NCBI RefSeq assembly: GCF_028863665.1
Contig: NZ_JARBFX010000006.1
Span: 310,001 to 374,000, forward strand
Origin: Aquabacter sediminis
Lineage (GTDB): Bacteria; Pseudomonadota; Alphaproteobacteria; Rhizobiales; Xanthobacteraceae
Direction of reading: 5' to 3'
Length of the DNA stretch: 64,000 nucleotides
In this document: in pieces, positions 17,960-25,814 of the stretch
Layout of the letters: every line of letters starts with the position of its first letter
Position numbering within the stretch: position 1 is the first letter of the stretch
The notes under the pieces: generated by a model
Database searches by the model: none
Seen by the model: only the letters and a program-made list of their open reading frames with translations
Told to the model about the DNA's origin: nothing
Made by a program: the position numbers and the translations under genes

Positions 17960-19453
17960 ATGCGCGACGACACTGCCCCTGCACCAAGCCCGGCGGACGC
18001 CAAGATCCGCTGCGATGCGTGCCCGGTCATGTGCTACATCAAGCCGGGCATGACGGGCGCCTGCGATCGCTATGCCAACCATGCGGGCGAACTGGTGCGC
18101 GTCGATCCGCACGTGGTGCTGGACCGCACCCTCGCCCAGGGCGGCACGGTGGTGCCCTTCAGCCGGGGCGATGACTGGGACGGCAAGATCCTCTCCAGCC
18201 CGGAGACCTTCGTCACCGCCATCGGCGCCGGCACCACCTATCCCGACTACAAGCCCGCCCCCTTCATCGTCTCCTCCCAGGTGGAGGGAGTGGACATGGT
18301 GACCGTCGTCACCGAGGGCATCTTCAGCTATTGCGGCGTGAAGGTGAAAATCGACACCGATCGGTACCTCGGCCCTGAGCAGGCCACGGTGCGCGCCCAG
18401 GGCGAGGCGGTGGGCCATGTGACCACCAGCGAATACGGCTCCCAGATGCTGTCGCTCGGCGGCGTTCATCACCTCACCGGCGGCGGCAAGAAGGAAGGCC
18501 GTGTCACCTGCGACGCCTTGCTGGACCTGTGCAATGGCAAGGCGGTGGAACTGGCCATCGATGGCGGCTCCACCGTTGTGGTCCAGGCTGGCAAGGCGCC
18601 CATCGTCAACGGTGTGGTGGAAGAACGCATGCGGGTGGGCTGCGGCTCGGCCACCATCGGCATGTTCGCCAAGCAATGGCTCGGCAAGGTGGACGAGGTG
18701 GTGGTGGTGGACGACCACATCACCGGCGTCCTGTCCGAGCACCAGGCCGGCAAGCTGCTGGATATTCCCGACACCGGCATCAAGATGAAGGGGCGCCGCT
18801 CCACCCCCGGCCGCTATTTCCAGGTGGCCGAGCCCGGCACCGGCTGGGGTGGCACCAATCTCACCGATCCTCTCGCCATCATCGGCCCGTTCGATCCCAA
18901 GGTGGCCTGGCCGGGCCTGCGCCTCTTCTTCATCTCCACCACCGGCGAGCACAGCGCCTATTTCGAGCTGGACGAGGCGCTCGTGCCGGTGGAGAAGCCG
19001 CTGCCGCCGGATCTGGCCGCCTCTGCGGAGCGGGTGAAGGAAAATTGCGAGCCGGCTCTGTCCACCGTGCTCTTCATGGCCGGCGCGGGCGGTTCCCTGC
19101 GGGCCGGTGTCACGGAAAACCCGGTGCGCCTCACCAAGTCGGTGAAGGATGCGCTGACCTATGTCACCAGCGGCGGCGCGCCGGTCTATGTCTATCCGGG
19201 CGGCGGCATCACCTTCATGGTGGACGTGACCCGCCTTCCTGAGAACGCCTTCGGCTATGTGCCGACCCCGGCTCTGGTGGCGCCCATCGAATTCACGCTG
19301 AAGCTCTCCGACTATGAGGCCCTCGGCGGCCATATGGCGGAGGTGCGTCCGGTGGAAAGCGTGCGCGGCCATGACGGGCTGCTGCCGCTGGCTCCGCTCC
19401 ACGACAACCCCTGGCCGCTGGCGCCCGAAGGCGCCAAGCGCTCCCACGGGTGA
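17960..19453 (+). CDS. hnr: 6-hydroxynicotinate reductase-like Fe-S protein
   Basis: A 497-residue protein with an N-terminal iron-sulfur motif C18-X2-C21-X3-C25-X9-C35 (KIRCDACPVMCYIKPGMTGA) and five more cysteines (in FSYCGVK, VTCDALLDLCNG, RVGCGSATIG and KENCEP). It has no nucleotide-binding fold I recognise. Position between the enamidase and a UPF0280 gene, plus the cysteines, point to 6-hydroxynicotinate reductase, the E. barkeri enzyme that reduces the pyridone ring to 1,4,5,6-tetrahydro-6-oxonicotinate with ferredoxin and is reported to hold several Fe-S clusters and a covalently bound flavin. GGAG precedes the ATG. I considered a cyanuric-acid/barbiturase-type ring opener and found none of its repeated Ser-Lys motifs. 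Confidence 0.7.
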   Translation: MRDDTAPAPSPADAKIRCDACPVMCYIKPGMTGACDRYANHAGELVRVDPHVVLDRTLAQGGTVVPFSRGDDWDGKILSSPETFVTAIGAGTTYPDYKPAPFIVSSQVEGVDMVTVVTEGIFSYCGVKVKIDTDRYLGPEQATVRAQGEAVGHVTTSEYGSQMLSLGGVHHLTGGGKKEGRVTCDALLDLCNGKAVELAIDGGSTVVVQAGKAPIVNGVVEERMRVGCGSATIGMFAKQWLGKVDEVVVVDDHITGVLSEHQAGKLLDIPDTGIKMKGRRSTPGRYFQVAEPGTGWGGTNLTDPLAIIGPFDPKVAWPGLRLFFISTTGEHSAYFELDEALVPVEKPLPPDLAASAERVKENCEPALSTVLFMAGAGGSLRAGVTENPVRLTKSVKDALTYVTSGGAPVYVYPGGGITFMVDVTRLPENAFGYVPTPALVAPIEFTLKLSDYEALGGHMAEVRPVESVRGHDGLLPLAPLHDNPWPLAPEGAKRSHG

Positions 19454-19457
19454 CACC

Positions 19458-20405
19458 ATGGCCCTCGCCCGCCCCCTCCCCTCCATATCGCGCGCGCCCC
19501 AGGTGGCGCGGCTTGCCGATGGGCGGCGCCTGCATCTGCAGGACGGCCCCATCGACCTCGTGATCGAGGCGGACGGGCCGGCCGGCGTGGTGGAGGCGGC
19601 CTATGCCGCCGCCGCCCGTCGCTTTGCCGGCCTGCTGGACGCATTGTGCGCGGAACTGCCGGCCCTGCGGTCACCCGCCGAACCGGACGCCTCGCCCCTC
19701 CAGGGCACGGTGGCCCGGCGCATGTGGCAGGCGGTGCGGCCCTTCGCCGGCACGCATTTCATCACCCCCATGGCGGCAGTGGCCGGCGCGGTGGCGGAGG
19801 AGGTCTTGGCCGCCATGGTGCGGCCGGGCCTGACCCGCGCCTATGTGAACAATGGCGGCGACATCGCCCTCCATCTGGAGGCGGGCGCGACCTTCACCGT
19901 CGGCCTTGTGGACCGGCCGGACCAGCCGCGCATTGTCGGCACCGCCCTCCTCCAGGCCACCGAGCCGGTGCGCGGCGTGGCCACCAGCGGCTGGCGGGGA
20001 CGCAGCTTCTCGCTGGGCATCGCCGATGCGGTGACCATCCTGGCCTCGACCGCCTCAGGCGCCGATGCGGCGGCCACCATCATCGCCAATGCGGTGGACC
20101 TGCCGGGGCATCCGGGCATCCTGCGGGCGCCCGCGTCTCACCTCCAGCCCGACAGCGACCTGGGCGACCGCCTCGTCACGCGCGCGGTGCCTGAGCTTTC
20201 CTCTGACGAGCGCGCCCGCGCGCTGGAGGCGGGCCTTGCTCGCGCGCAGGACCTCGTCCGCCAGGGCCTCATCCAGGCCGCCGCGCTCCACCTCCAGGGG
20301 GAGAGCGCCGGCACCGACCCTGAGCTGAATTTGAACGCCCCTCTTCCGGCCCTGGCCGGCCATTCCCTCGCGCACCGCCAACAACAAGGGCCGTCCCATG
20401 CCTGA
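19458..20405 (+). CDS. UPF0280 family protein, ApbE-like; candidate flavin transferase
   Basis: A 315-residue UPF0280 member. The core resembles ApbE (FMN transferase): AYVNNGGDIALHL (about 134-146), GVATSGWRGRSFSLGIADAVTIL and the Ala/Asp-rich GADAAATIIANAVD that follows it. The last 40 residues are Pro/Ala-rich and lack similarity. No signal peptide is seen, so it would act in the cytoplasm, unlike periplasmic ApbE. It begins 4 bp after the reductase stop and overlaps the next gene by 8 bp, so it is translationally tied to both. Because the E. barkeri reductase carries covalent flavin, I infer that this protein may attach it. That role is not established for UPF0280. Confidence 0.75.
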   Translation: MALARPLPSISRAPQVARLADGRRLHLQDGPIDLVIEADGPAGVVEAAYAAAARRFAGLLDALCAELPALRSPAEPDASPLQGTVARRMWQAVRPFAGTHFITPMAAVAGAVAEEVLAAMVRPGLTRAYVNNGGDIALHLEAGATFTVGLVDRPDQPRIVGTALLQATEPVRGVATSGWRGRSFSLGIADAVTILASTASGADAAATIIANAVDLPGHPGILRAPASHLQPDSDLGDRLVTRAVPELSSDERARALEAGLARAQDLVRQGLIQAAALHLQGESAGTDPELNLNAPLPALAGHSLAHRQQQGPSHA

Positions 20406-20982
20406 CGTGAAGATCCGCAAGCGCCTGCTCATCCTGGAAGAGACCCTGCACGAAGGCGGGCCAGTGGCCGCCGTGCCGCGCAAGCGCGGCGCCATCCTCA
20501 CCGTGATCGAGAATCCCTTTGCCGGCCGCTATGTGGAAGACATTGCCGGCTTCATGGATGACCTCACTCCGCTGGGCATCGCCATGGCCGGCGACCTCCT
20601 GAAGGCCCTGGGCGGCGACAAGGCGGCGGTGGACGGCTATGGCAAGGGCGCCATCATCGGCGCCGCCGGCGAATTGGAGCATGGCGCGCTGTGGCACGTG
20701 CCCGGCGGCTATGCCATGCGCGAGATCCTGGGCGATGCCAAGGCCATCGTGCCCTCCACCAAGAAAGTGGGCGGTCCCGGCACCCGGCTCGACGTGCCCG
20801 TGACCCATGTGAACGCCTCCTATGTGCGCAGCCATTTCGACGCCATGGAAGTGGGTGTGCCGGATGGCCCCAAGGCCGACGAGATCGTGCTCGTCCTGGT
20901 GATGACCTGCGGCGCGCGGGTTCACGCCCGCGTCGGGGGCCTGGCCGCCGACAAGATCAAGGGAGAGGACGGCCTGCGATGA
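20398..20982 (+). CDS. DUF1185 (AA_synth) family protein, first of tandem pair
   Basis: A 194-residue cytoplasmic protein of the DUF1185 / 'amino acid synthesis' family, whose biochemical function is not established. It shares long blocks with the next gene: KIRK at the start, EETL, VIENPFAGRY (about 35-44), GELEH, YVRSHFDAMEVGVPDGPKADEIV (about 141-163) and IKGEDGLR at the C terminus. It overlaps the UPF0280 gene by 8 bp and the second copy by 4 bp (ATGA), so all are cotranslated. In this operon it may act after ring opening, or form a heteromer with its paralogue. Nothing in the sequence reveals a cofactor site. Confidence 0.8.
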   Translation: MPDVKIRKRLLILEETLHEGGPVAAVPRKRGAILTVIENPFAGRYVEDIAGFMDDLTPLGIAMAGDLLKALGGDKAAVDGYGKGAIIGAAGELEHGALWHVPGGYAMREILGDAKAIVPSTKKVGGPGTRLDVPVTHVNASYVRSHFDAMEVGVPDGPKADEIVLVLVMTCGARVHARVGGLAADKIKGEDGLR

Positions 20983-21563
20983 GCGCGAAGATCCGCAAGA
21001 TCCTGGTGGTGGTGGAAGAAACCCTCACCGAGATGGGTCGCCCCGTACCCCAGCCCGCCAAGCGCGCGGCGGCGGTGGCCGTGATCGAGAACCCCTTTGC
21101 CGGCCGCTATGAGGAGGACCTCTCCCCCCTCATCGCCATGGGCGAGGAACTGGGCGGGCTGCTGGCCGAAAAGGCGGTCGCCGCCCTCGGCATCGCCGGC
21201 CCCGACGCCCAGTCCTACGGCAAGGCGGCCTTGGTGGGCGAGAATGGCGAATTGGAGCACGCCGCCGCCCTCCTCCATCCCAAGATGGGCACGCCCGTGC
21301 GCCAGGTGCTGGGCAAGGGCGCGGCGCTGATCCCCTCCTCCAAGCGCCGGGGCGGGCTTGGTGCCGAGCTGGACATTCCGCTCGGCCACAAGGATGCGGC
21401 TTATGTGCGCAGTCATTTCGACGGCATGCAGGTGAGCGTGCCCGATGCGCCGCGTGCCAACGAGATCGTGGTGGCCGTCGCCGTGACCACGTCCGGCCGC
21501 CCCCTCCCCCGGATCGGGGGATTGAAGGCGGAAGACATCAAAGGAGAGGACGGGTTGCGTTAG
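20979..21563 (+). CDS. DUF1185 (AA_synth) family protein, second of tandem pair
   Basis: A 194-residue paralogue of the preceding protein, same length, roughly half identical by eye, with the same landmark blocks (EETLTEMGRPV, VIENPFAGRYEEDL, GELEHAAALLHPK, AYVRSHFDGMQVSVPD, IKGEDGLR). The start overlaps the stop of the first copy. The frame is open upstream to 20691, but that part is out of phase with the real first gene. Duplication with equal length and conserved ends suggests a hetero-oligomer, not a decaying copy. The function is unknown; the context is an N-heterocycle ring-opening pathway that needs at least one further enzyme after enamidase. Confidence 0.8.
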   Translation: MSAKIRKILVVVEETLTEMGRPVPQPAKRAAAVAVIENPFAGRYEEDLSPLIAMGEELGGLLAEKAVAALGIAGPDAQSYGKAALVGENGELEHAAALLHPKMGTPVRQVLGKGAALIPSSKRRGGLGAELDIPLGHKDAAYVRSHFDGMQVSVPDAPRANEIVVAVAVTTSGRPLPRIGGLKAEDIKGEDGLR

Positions 21564-21565
21564 AG

Positions 21566-21585
21566 TGGCGCCGGGTTCGGCGCCA
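21566..21585 (+). terminator. Hairpin between catabolic and transport genes
   Basis: TGGCGCC and GGCGCCA form a 7-bp stem with loop GGGTTC immediately after the second DUF1185 stop. No T-run follows, so it is more likely an attenuator or mRNA-stabilising structure between the catabolic and transport genes than a full terminator. Confidence 0.4.
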
Positions 21586-21626
21586 AGGTAGCGGCGGTAC
21601 GTCGAATAACCAGAGGGGACGATCGC

Positions 21627-22823
21627 ATGAAGAAGTCGATTTCAGTAGCACTGGCGGCCCTTGCGCTTGCGGCCGGCCTCGGCCGGGCGACGGCGCAGGA
21701 GATCAAGGTCGGGGAGATCAACTCCTATTCCGGCCTTCCCGCCTTCACCGAGCCCTATCGCAAGGGCTGGCAGCTCGCGGTGGACGAGATCAACGCGGCC
21801 GGCGGCGTGCTGGGCAAGAAGTTCACGGTCATCTCCAAGGATGACGGCGGCAAGCCGGCGGACGCCGTCACCGCGGCGAACGAGCTGGTCTCCAGCGACA
21901 ATGTGGTGATGCTGACCGGGACCTTCTTCTCCCATATCGGCCTGGCCGTGGCCGACTATGCTGCGCAGAAGAAGATCCTGTTCCTGGCGGCCGAGCCGCT
22001 CACCGATGCCATGACCTGGGCGAAGGGCAACAAATACACCTTCCGCCTGCGGCCCTCCAACTACATGCAGGCCGCCATGCTGGCCGAGGAGGCCGCCAAG
22101 CTCCCTGCCAAGCGCTGGGCCACCATCGCGCCCAATTACGAATACGGCCAGTCGGCCGTGGCGGTGTTCAAGCAGCTCCTGTCCGCCAAGCGCCCCGACA
22201 TTGAGTGGGTGAGCGAGCAGTGGCCCCCGCAGGGCAAGATCGACGCCGGCGCCGTGGTGCAGGCGGTGGCTGCGGCCAAGCCCGATGCCATCTTCAACGT
22301 CACCTTCGGCCCCGACCTCGTGAAGCTGGTGCGCGAGGGCAATACGCGCGGCCTGTTCAAGGACCGCACGGTGGTGAGCCTGCTCACCGGCGAGCCGGAA
22401 TATCTCGACCCGCTGAAGGAGGAGACTCCCGAAGGCTGGATCGTCACCGGCTATCCCTGGTACGACCTGAAGACCCCGGCCCATGACGCCTTCCTGAAGG
22501 CCTATCAGGCCAAGTTCAACGACTATCCCCGGCTCGGCTCCATCGTCGGCTACCTGACCATGAAGGCGGCCGCCGCCATCATCACCAAGGCCGGCTCGAC
22601 CGACACCGACAAGATGATCGCCGCCGCCGAGGGCCTGTCGCTGGACACCCCGTTCGGCCCCATCCTCTTCCGTGGCATCGACCATCAGTCGACGCTGGGT
22701 GCCTTCGTGGGCAAGACGGCGGTGAAGGACGGCAAGGGCGTGATGGTGAATTCCGTCTATCGCGACGGCGCCGCCTACCTGCCCTCCGACGAGGAAGTGA
22801 AGAAGCTGCGTCCGCAGAACTGA
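21627..22823 (+). CDS. ABC transporter periplasmic substrate-binding protein (Liv/HAAT family)
   Basis: A 398-residue periplasmic binding protein of the branched-chain amino acid/aromatic acid (HAAT, peripla_BP_6) type. The signal peptide is clear (MKKSISVALAALALAAGLGR, cleaved after TAQ). Landmarks are EIKVGEINSYSG, AVDEINAAGGVLGKK, SKDDGGKPADAVTAANELV and YEYGQSAVAVFKQLL. GAGGGG gives a good ribosome site. It starts the transporter set that continues with a fused permease and two ATPases. Given the upstream genes, nicotinate or another small aromatic/heterocyclic acid is the likely ligand. Many HAAT receptors bind aromatics, so this fits but is not proven. Confidence 0.88.
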   Translation: MKKSISVALAALALAAGLGRATAQEIKVGEINSYSGLPAFTEPYRKGWQLAVDEINAAGGVLGKKFTVISKDDGGKPADAVTAANELVSSDNVVMLTGTFFSHIGLAVADYAAQKKILFLAAEPLTDAMTWAKGNKYTFRLRPSNYMQAAMLAEEAAKLPAKRWATIAPNYEYGQSAVAVFKQLLSAKRPDIEWVSEQWPPQGKIDAGAVVQAVAAAKPDAIFNVTFGPDLVKLVREGNTRGLFKDRTVVSLLTGEPEYLDPLKEETPEGWIVTGYPWYDLKTPAHDAFLKAYQAKFNDYPRLGSIVGYLTMKAAAAIITKAGSTDTDKMIAAAEGLSLDTPFGPILFRGIDHQSTLGAFVGKTAVKDGKGVMVNSVYRDGAAYLPSDEEVKKLRPQN

Positions 22824-23130
22824 CCGGACGAAGCAGGTCAAACGACGGCACCGCCCGGCCCGGCTTGCCTCCGGGTCGGCACTCCTCCTCTGCTCACGCA
22901 TGGGCATGGCCACGTCATGGCCGGGCTTGTCCCGGTCATCCACGGGGTTCCGCTAGGTGCGGGCATCAGGGAGAAGCGTCGATGCGCGGGACAAGCCCGG
23001 GCATGACGTTAAAGGGGTGCCGGTCCCTGGCCTTTGTCTGATCGCCGGCCGGCTCTGTTGAAAATGGGCCCGGTCCATCGAGGGCGCGCTTTGCCCCACT
23101 GAACCTGACGTCTCAACGAAAGGCCATGCC
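22824..23130. other. Intergenic region holding a palindromic repeat
   Basis: No gene. About 95 bp of it is a palindromic repeat element, listed separately. The rest contains a ribosome site (AAAGG) for the GTG start of the fused permease and no pathway operator. Confidence 0.6.
22914..23008. repeat. Dispersed palindromic intergenic repeat, copy 1
   Basis: The left arm reads GTCATGGCCGGGCTTGTCCC and the right arm is its near-perfect reverse complement (GGGACAAGCCCGGGCATGAC), about 50 bases apart. The same arms recur at 32462-32652. This looks like a REP/RPE-type non-autonomous intergenic element. It sits between the substrate-binding and permease genes of one transporter. Confidence 0.75.
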
Positions 23131-25035
23131 GTGGATTTCATCGTCGTCCAGGCCCTGACAGGTCTTGCCAGCGCAGCTTCGCTGTTCCTGGTCGCCTCCG
23201 GCCTGTCGATCATCTTCGGCGTGACGCGGATCGTGAACTTCGCCCACGGCGCCTTCTACATGCTGGGGGCGTATCTCGCCTATACGCTCACCGAGCAACT
23301 GGCCGGAACCTGGGGCTTCTGGGGCGGCATCGTGATTGCCGCCTTCGTGATTGCGGTCCTGGGTGCCCTCCTGGAAATCGTGCTCTTGCGCCGCATCTAC
23401 CGGGCGCCGGAACTCTTCCAATTGCTCGCCACCTTCGGCGTGACGCTGATGGTGCAGGACATCGTGATCCTGATCTGGGGCCCCGAGGACCTCATGGGAC
23501 GCCGCGCCCCCGGCTTCCGGGGCGCGGTGGACATCATGGGCCAGATGGTGCCGGCCTATGACCTCCTGCTCATCGGGCTTGGCCCGGCCGTGCTGGGCCT
23601 CCTGTGGATCGTCTTCCACCGCACCCGCTGGGGCGTGCTGGTGCGCGCGGCGACCCAGGACCGCGACATGGTGGCGGCGCTGGGCGTCAACCAGAAATGG
23701 CTGTTCACCAGCGTGTTCGCCCTCGGCGTATTCCTGGCGGCGCTGGGTGGCGCCCTCCAGATCCCGCGCGATGCGGTCAACCATTCCATGGACTTGCGGA
23801 TCATTGTCGACGTGTTCGTGGTGGTGGTGATCGGCGGCCTTGGCTCGGTCACCGGCGCCTTCATCGCAGCGGTTCTGGTGTCCGAGCTGAACGCCTTCGG
23901 CATTCTCATCTTCCCCAAGATCTCACTGGTGCTGGTGTTCCTGGTGATGGCGGTGGTGCTGGTGATCCGGCCCTACGGCCTTTTCGGCAAGCCGGAAGGC
24001 CCGCAGCGCTCGGCCATCGGCCTGTCCGTGCGCCCCTGGCGCCCCTTCTCCCAGGCGGAGCGCCTGGCGGTGGGCGCGGCGGTGCTGGTGGCCGCGAGCA
24101 TGCCCTTCTTCCTCGGCAATTACGCACTGACCGTGGGCTCGGAGATCCTCATCTTCGTGCTCTTCGCCGCCAGCCTGCACTTCCTGATGACGGTGGGCGG
24201 TCTCGCTTCCTTCGGCCATGCGGCCTATTTCGGCCTCGGCGCCTATGGCGCCGCTTTCATGGTCAAGCTCATCGGCGCCCCCATGGAAGTGGCCCTCCTG
24301 GTCGGCCCGTTTCTCGGCCTCGTCGGGGCGGTGCTGTTCGGCTGGTTCTGTGTGCGCCTGTCGGGCGTCTATTTCGCCATGCTGACGCTGGCCTTCGCCC
24401 AGATCACCTGGTCCGTGGCGTTCCAGTGGGTGGAAGTCACCGGCGGCGATAATGGCATGCTCGGGATCTGGCCCGCCGGCTGGGCGTCCCGCCCCGCACC
24501 TTTCTTCTGGATGGTGCTGGCGGTGGTGACATTGGGCGTCGGCGTGCTGCGCCTCCTGGTCTTCTCCCCCTTCGGCTTCTCGCTGCGCGCGGCCCGCGAC
24601 AATGCCCTGCGCAGCGAGGCGGTGGGGCTCGACCGCAACGGCACGCAATGGGTGGCCTTCATCGTGGCCGGCACCTTCGCGGGCATTGCCGGTGCCCTGT
24701 TCGCCTTCCTCAAGGGCTCCGTCTTCCCGGACAATTTGGCCATTCCCATCTCGGTGGATGGCCTGGTCATGGTGCTGCTCGGCGGCATTGAGACGGTGTC
24801 GGGGGGCGTGGTGGGGGCGCTCGTCTACAAGGCGCTCTCCATCTGGCTCATCAGCAAGACCGAATTGTCCAAGCTGGTGCTGGGCGGGGTGATCGTTCTG
24901 CTGGTGGTGGCCTTCCCGAAGGGGATCGTGGGCTTCCTCGAAGACCTGCGCCATCGCCGCCGACCGAAGGCACCGGACGGAACTGGTCCGCAGACTGCGC
25001 CCCTTGGCGCCCAAAAGGCGGAGGCGGCCCGATGA
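23131..25035 (+). CDS. Fused ABC transporter permease (LivH-LivM)
   Basis: A 634-residue inner-membrane protein joining two permease domains normally encoded separately. The N-terminal half (about 1-290) is LivH-like (GLSIIFGVTRIVNFAHGAFYM, RAATQDRDMVAALGVNQ, GGLGSVTGAFIAAVLVSEL). The C-terminal half (about 310-620) is LivM-like (FGHAAYFGLGAYGAAF, RAARDNALRSEAVGLDRN, GGIETVSGGVVGALV). The linker is short (GLFGKPEGPQRSAIGLSVRP). The GTG start has AAAGG nearby. The stop overlaps the next ATG (ATGA). One polypeptide thus supplies the whole transmembrane pore. The substrate is as for the binding protein. Confidence 0.9.
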   Translation: MDFIVVQALTGLASAASLFLVASGLSIIFGVTRIVNFAHGAFYMLGAYLAYTLTEQLAGTWGFWGGIVIAAFVIAVLGALLEIVLLRRIYRAPELFQLLATFGVTLMVQDIVILIWGPEDLMGRRAPGFRGAVDIMGQMVPAYDLLLIGLGPAVLGLLWIVFHRTRWGVLVRAATQDRDMVAALGVNQKWLFTSVFALGVFLAALGGALQIPRDAVNHSMDLRIIVDVFVVVVIGGLGSVTGAFIAAVLVSELNAFGILIFPKISLVLVFLVMAVVLVIRPYGLFGKPEGPQRSAIGLSVRPWRPFSQAERLAVGAAVLVAASMPFFLGNYALTVGSEILIFVLFAASLHFLMTVGGLASFGHAAYFGLGAYGAAFMVKLIGAPMEVALLVGPFLGLVGAVLFGWFCVRLSGVYFAMLTLAFAQITWSVAFQWVEVTGGDNGMLGIWPAGWASRPAPFFWMVLAVVTLGVGVLRLLVFSPFGFSLRAARDNALRSEAVGLDRNGTQWVAFIVAGTFAGIAGALFAFLKGSVFPDNLAIPISVDGLVMVLLGGIETVSGGVVGALVYKALSIWLISKTELSKLVLGGVIVLLVVAFPKGIVGFLEDLRHRRRPKAPDGTGPQTAPLGAQKAEAAR

Positions 25036-25814
25036 CCCGTCTGTTGGAAGTGGAAAAGCTCGCCAAGTCCTATGGCGGCGTGCATGCGGTGCGCGGCGTC
25101 TCGTTCGGGCTTGAGGCGGGCGAGATCCTCGCCCTCATCGGCCCCAACGGCGCCGGCAAGAGCACCTGCTTCAACATGCTCAACGGCCAGATCCGCCCCA
25201 ATGGTGGCGCCATCCGGCTCAAGGGCGAGAACATTGTCGGCCTGCCGCCGCGAGCCGTGTGGCGGCGGGGCGTCGGCCGCACCTTCCAGATCACCGCCAC
25301 CTTCCCCTCCATGACGGTGCGGGAGAACGTGCAGGTGGCGCTTCTGTCCTTCCATAAGCGGGCCTGGTCGCCGCTCGGCTATGCGGGCGCGGCCCATCGG
25401 ACCGAGGCCGACCGCTTGCTCGCCATGGTGGGCATGGAGGCCCAGGCGGACCGGCCGTGCGGGGAACTGGCCTATGGCGACCTGAAGCGCCTGGAACTGG
25501 CGGTGGCTCTCTCCAACGATCCCGGCCTCCTGCTCATGGACGAACCCACCGCTGGCATGGCGCCCAAGGAGCGCGTGGACCTCATGCGCCTCACCGCCGC
25601 CATCGCGCGGGAAAAATCCATCGGCGTGCTCTTCACCGAACACGACATGGACGTGGTGTTCGAGCATGCGGACCGGGTGATGGTGCTGAACCGGGGTGAA
25701 CTGATTGCTGCCGGCACGCCTGCCGAGGTGCGCCAGGACCCCCAGGTGCGTGCCATCTATCTGGGCGAGGGCCTGCTCTATGACGCCCGCCACCGCGAGG
25801 GGAGCGCCGCATGA
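25032..25814 (+). CDS. ABC transporter ATP-binding protein (LivG type)
   Basis: A 260-residue ATPase of the branched-chain/aromatic acid ABC transporter. Walker A is GPNGAGKS (about 37-44), the signature region is degenerate (CGELAYGDLKRLELAVAL, with AYGD in place of SGGQ as usual for LivG), and Walker B is LLLMDEPTAGMAPKE. The extended ending, VRQDPQVRAIYLGEG, is typical of LivG. It overlaps both neighbours by 4 bp (ATGA), so it is cotranslated with the fused permease and LivF-type partner. Cytoplasmic, at the membrane. Confidence 0.92.
   Translation: MTRLLEVEKLAKSYGGVHAVRGVSFGLEAGEILALIGPNGAGKSTCFNMLNGQIRPNGGAIRLKGENIVGLPPRAVWRRGVGRTFQITATFPSMTVRENVQVALLSFHKRAWSPLGYAGAAHRTEADRLLAMVGMEAQADRPCGELAYGDLKRLELAVALSNDPGLLLMDEPTAGMAPKERVDLMRLTAAIAREKSIGVLFTEHDMDVVFEHADRVMVLNRGELIAAGTPAEVRQDPQVRAIYLGEGLLYDARHREGSAA

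Noticed and set aside
17960-19453. Cyanuric acid amidohydrolase/barbiturase (AtzD family) for the 497-aa protein
   Set aside because: The three repeated Ser-Lys motif units of that family are not visible, while an N-terminal four-cysteine Fe-S motif is; context favours 6-hydroxynicotinate reductase.
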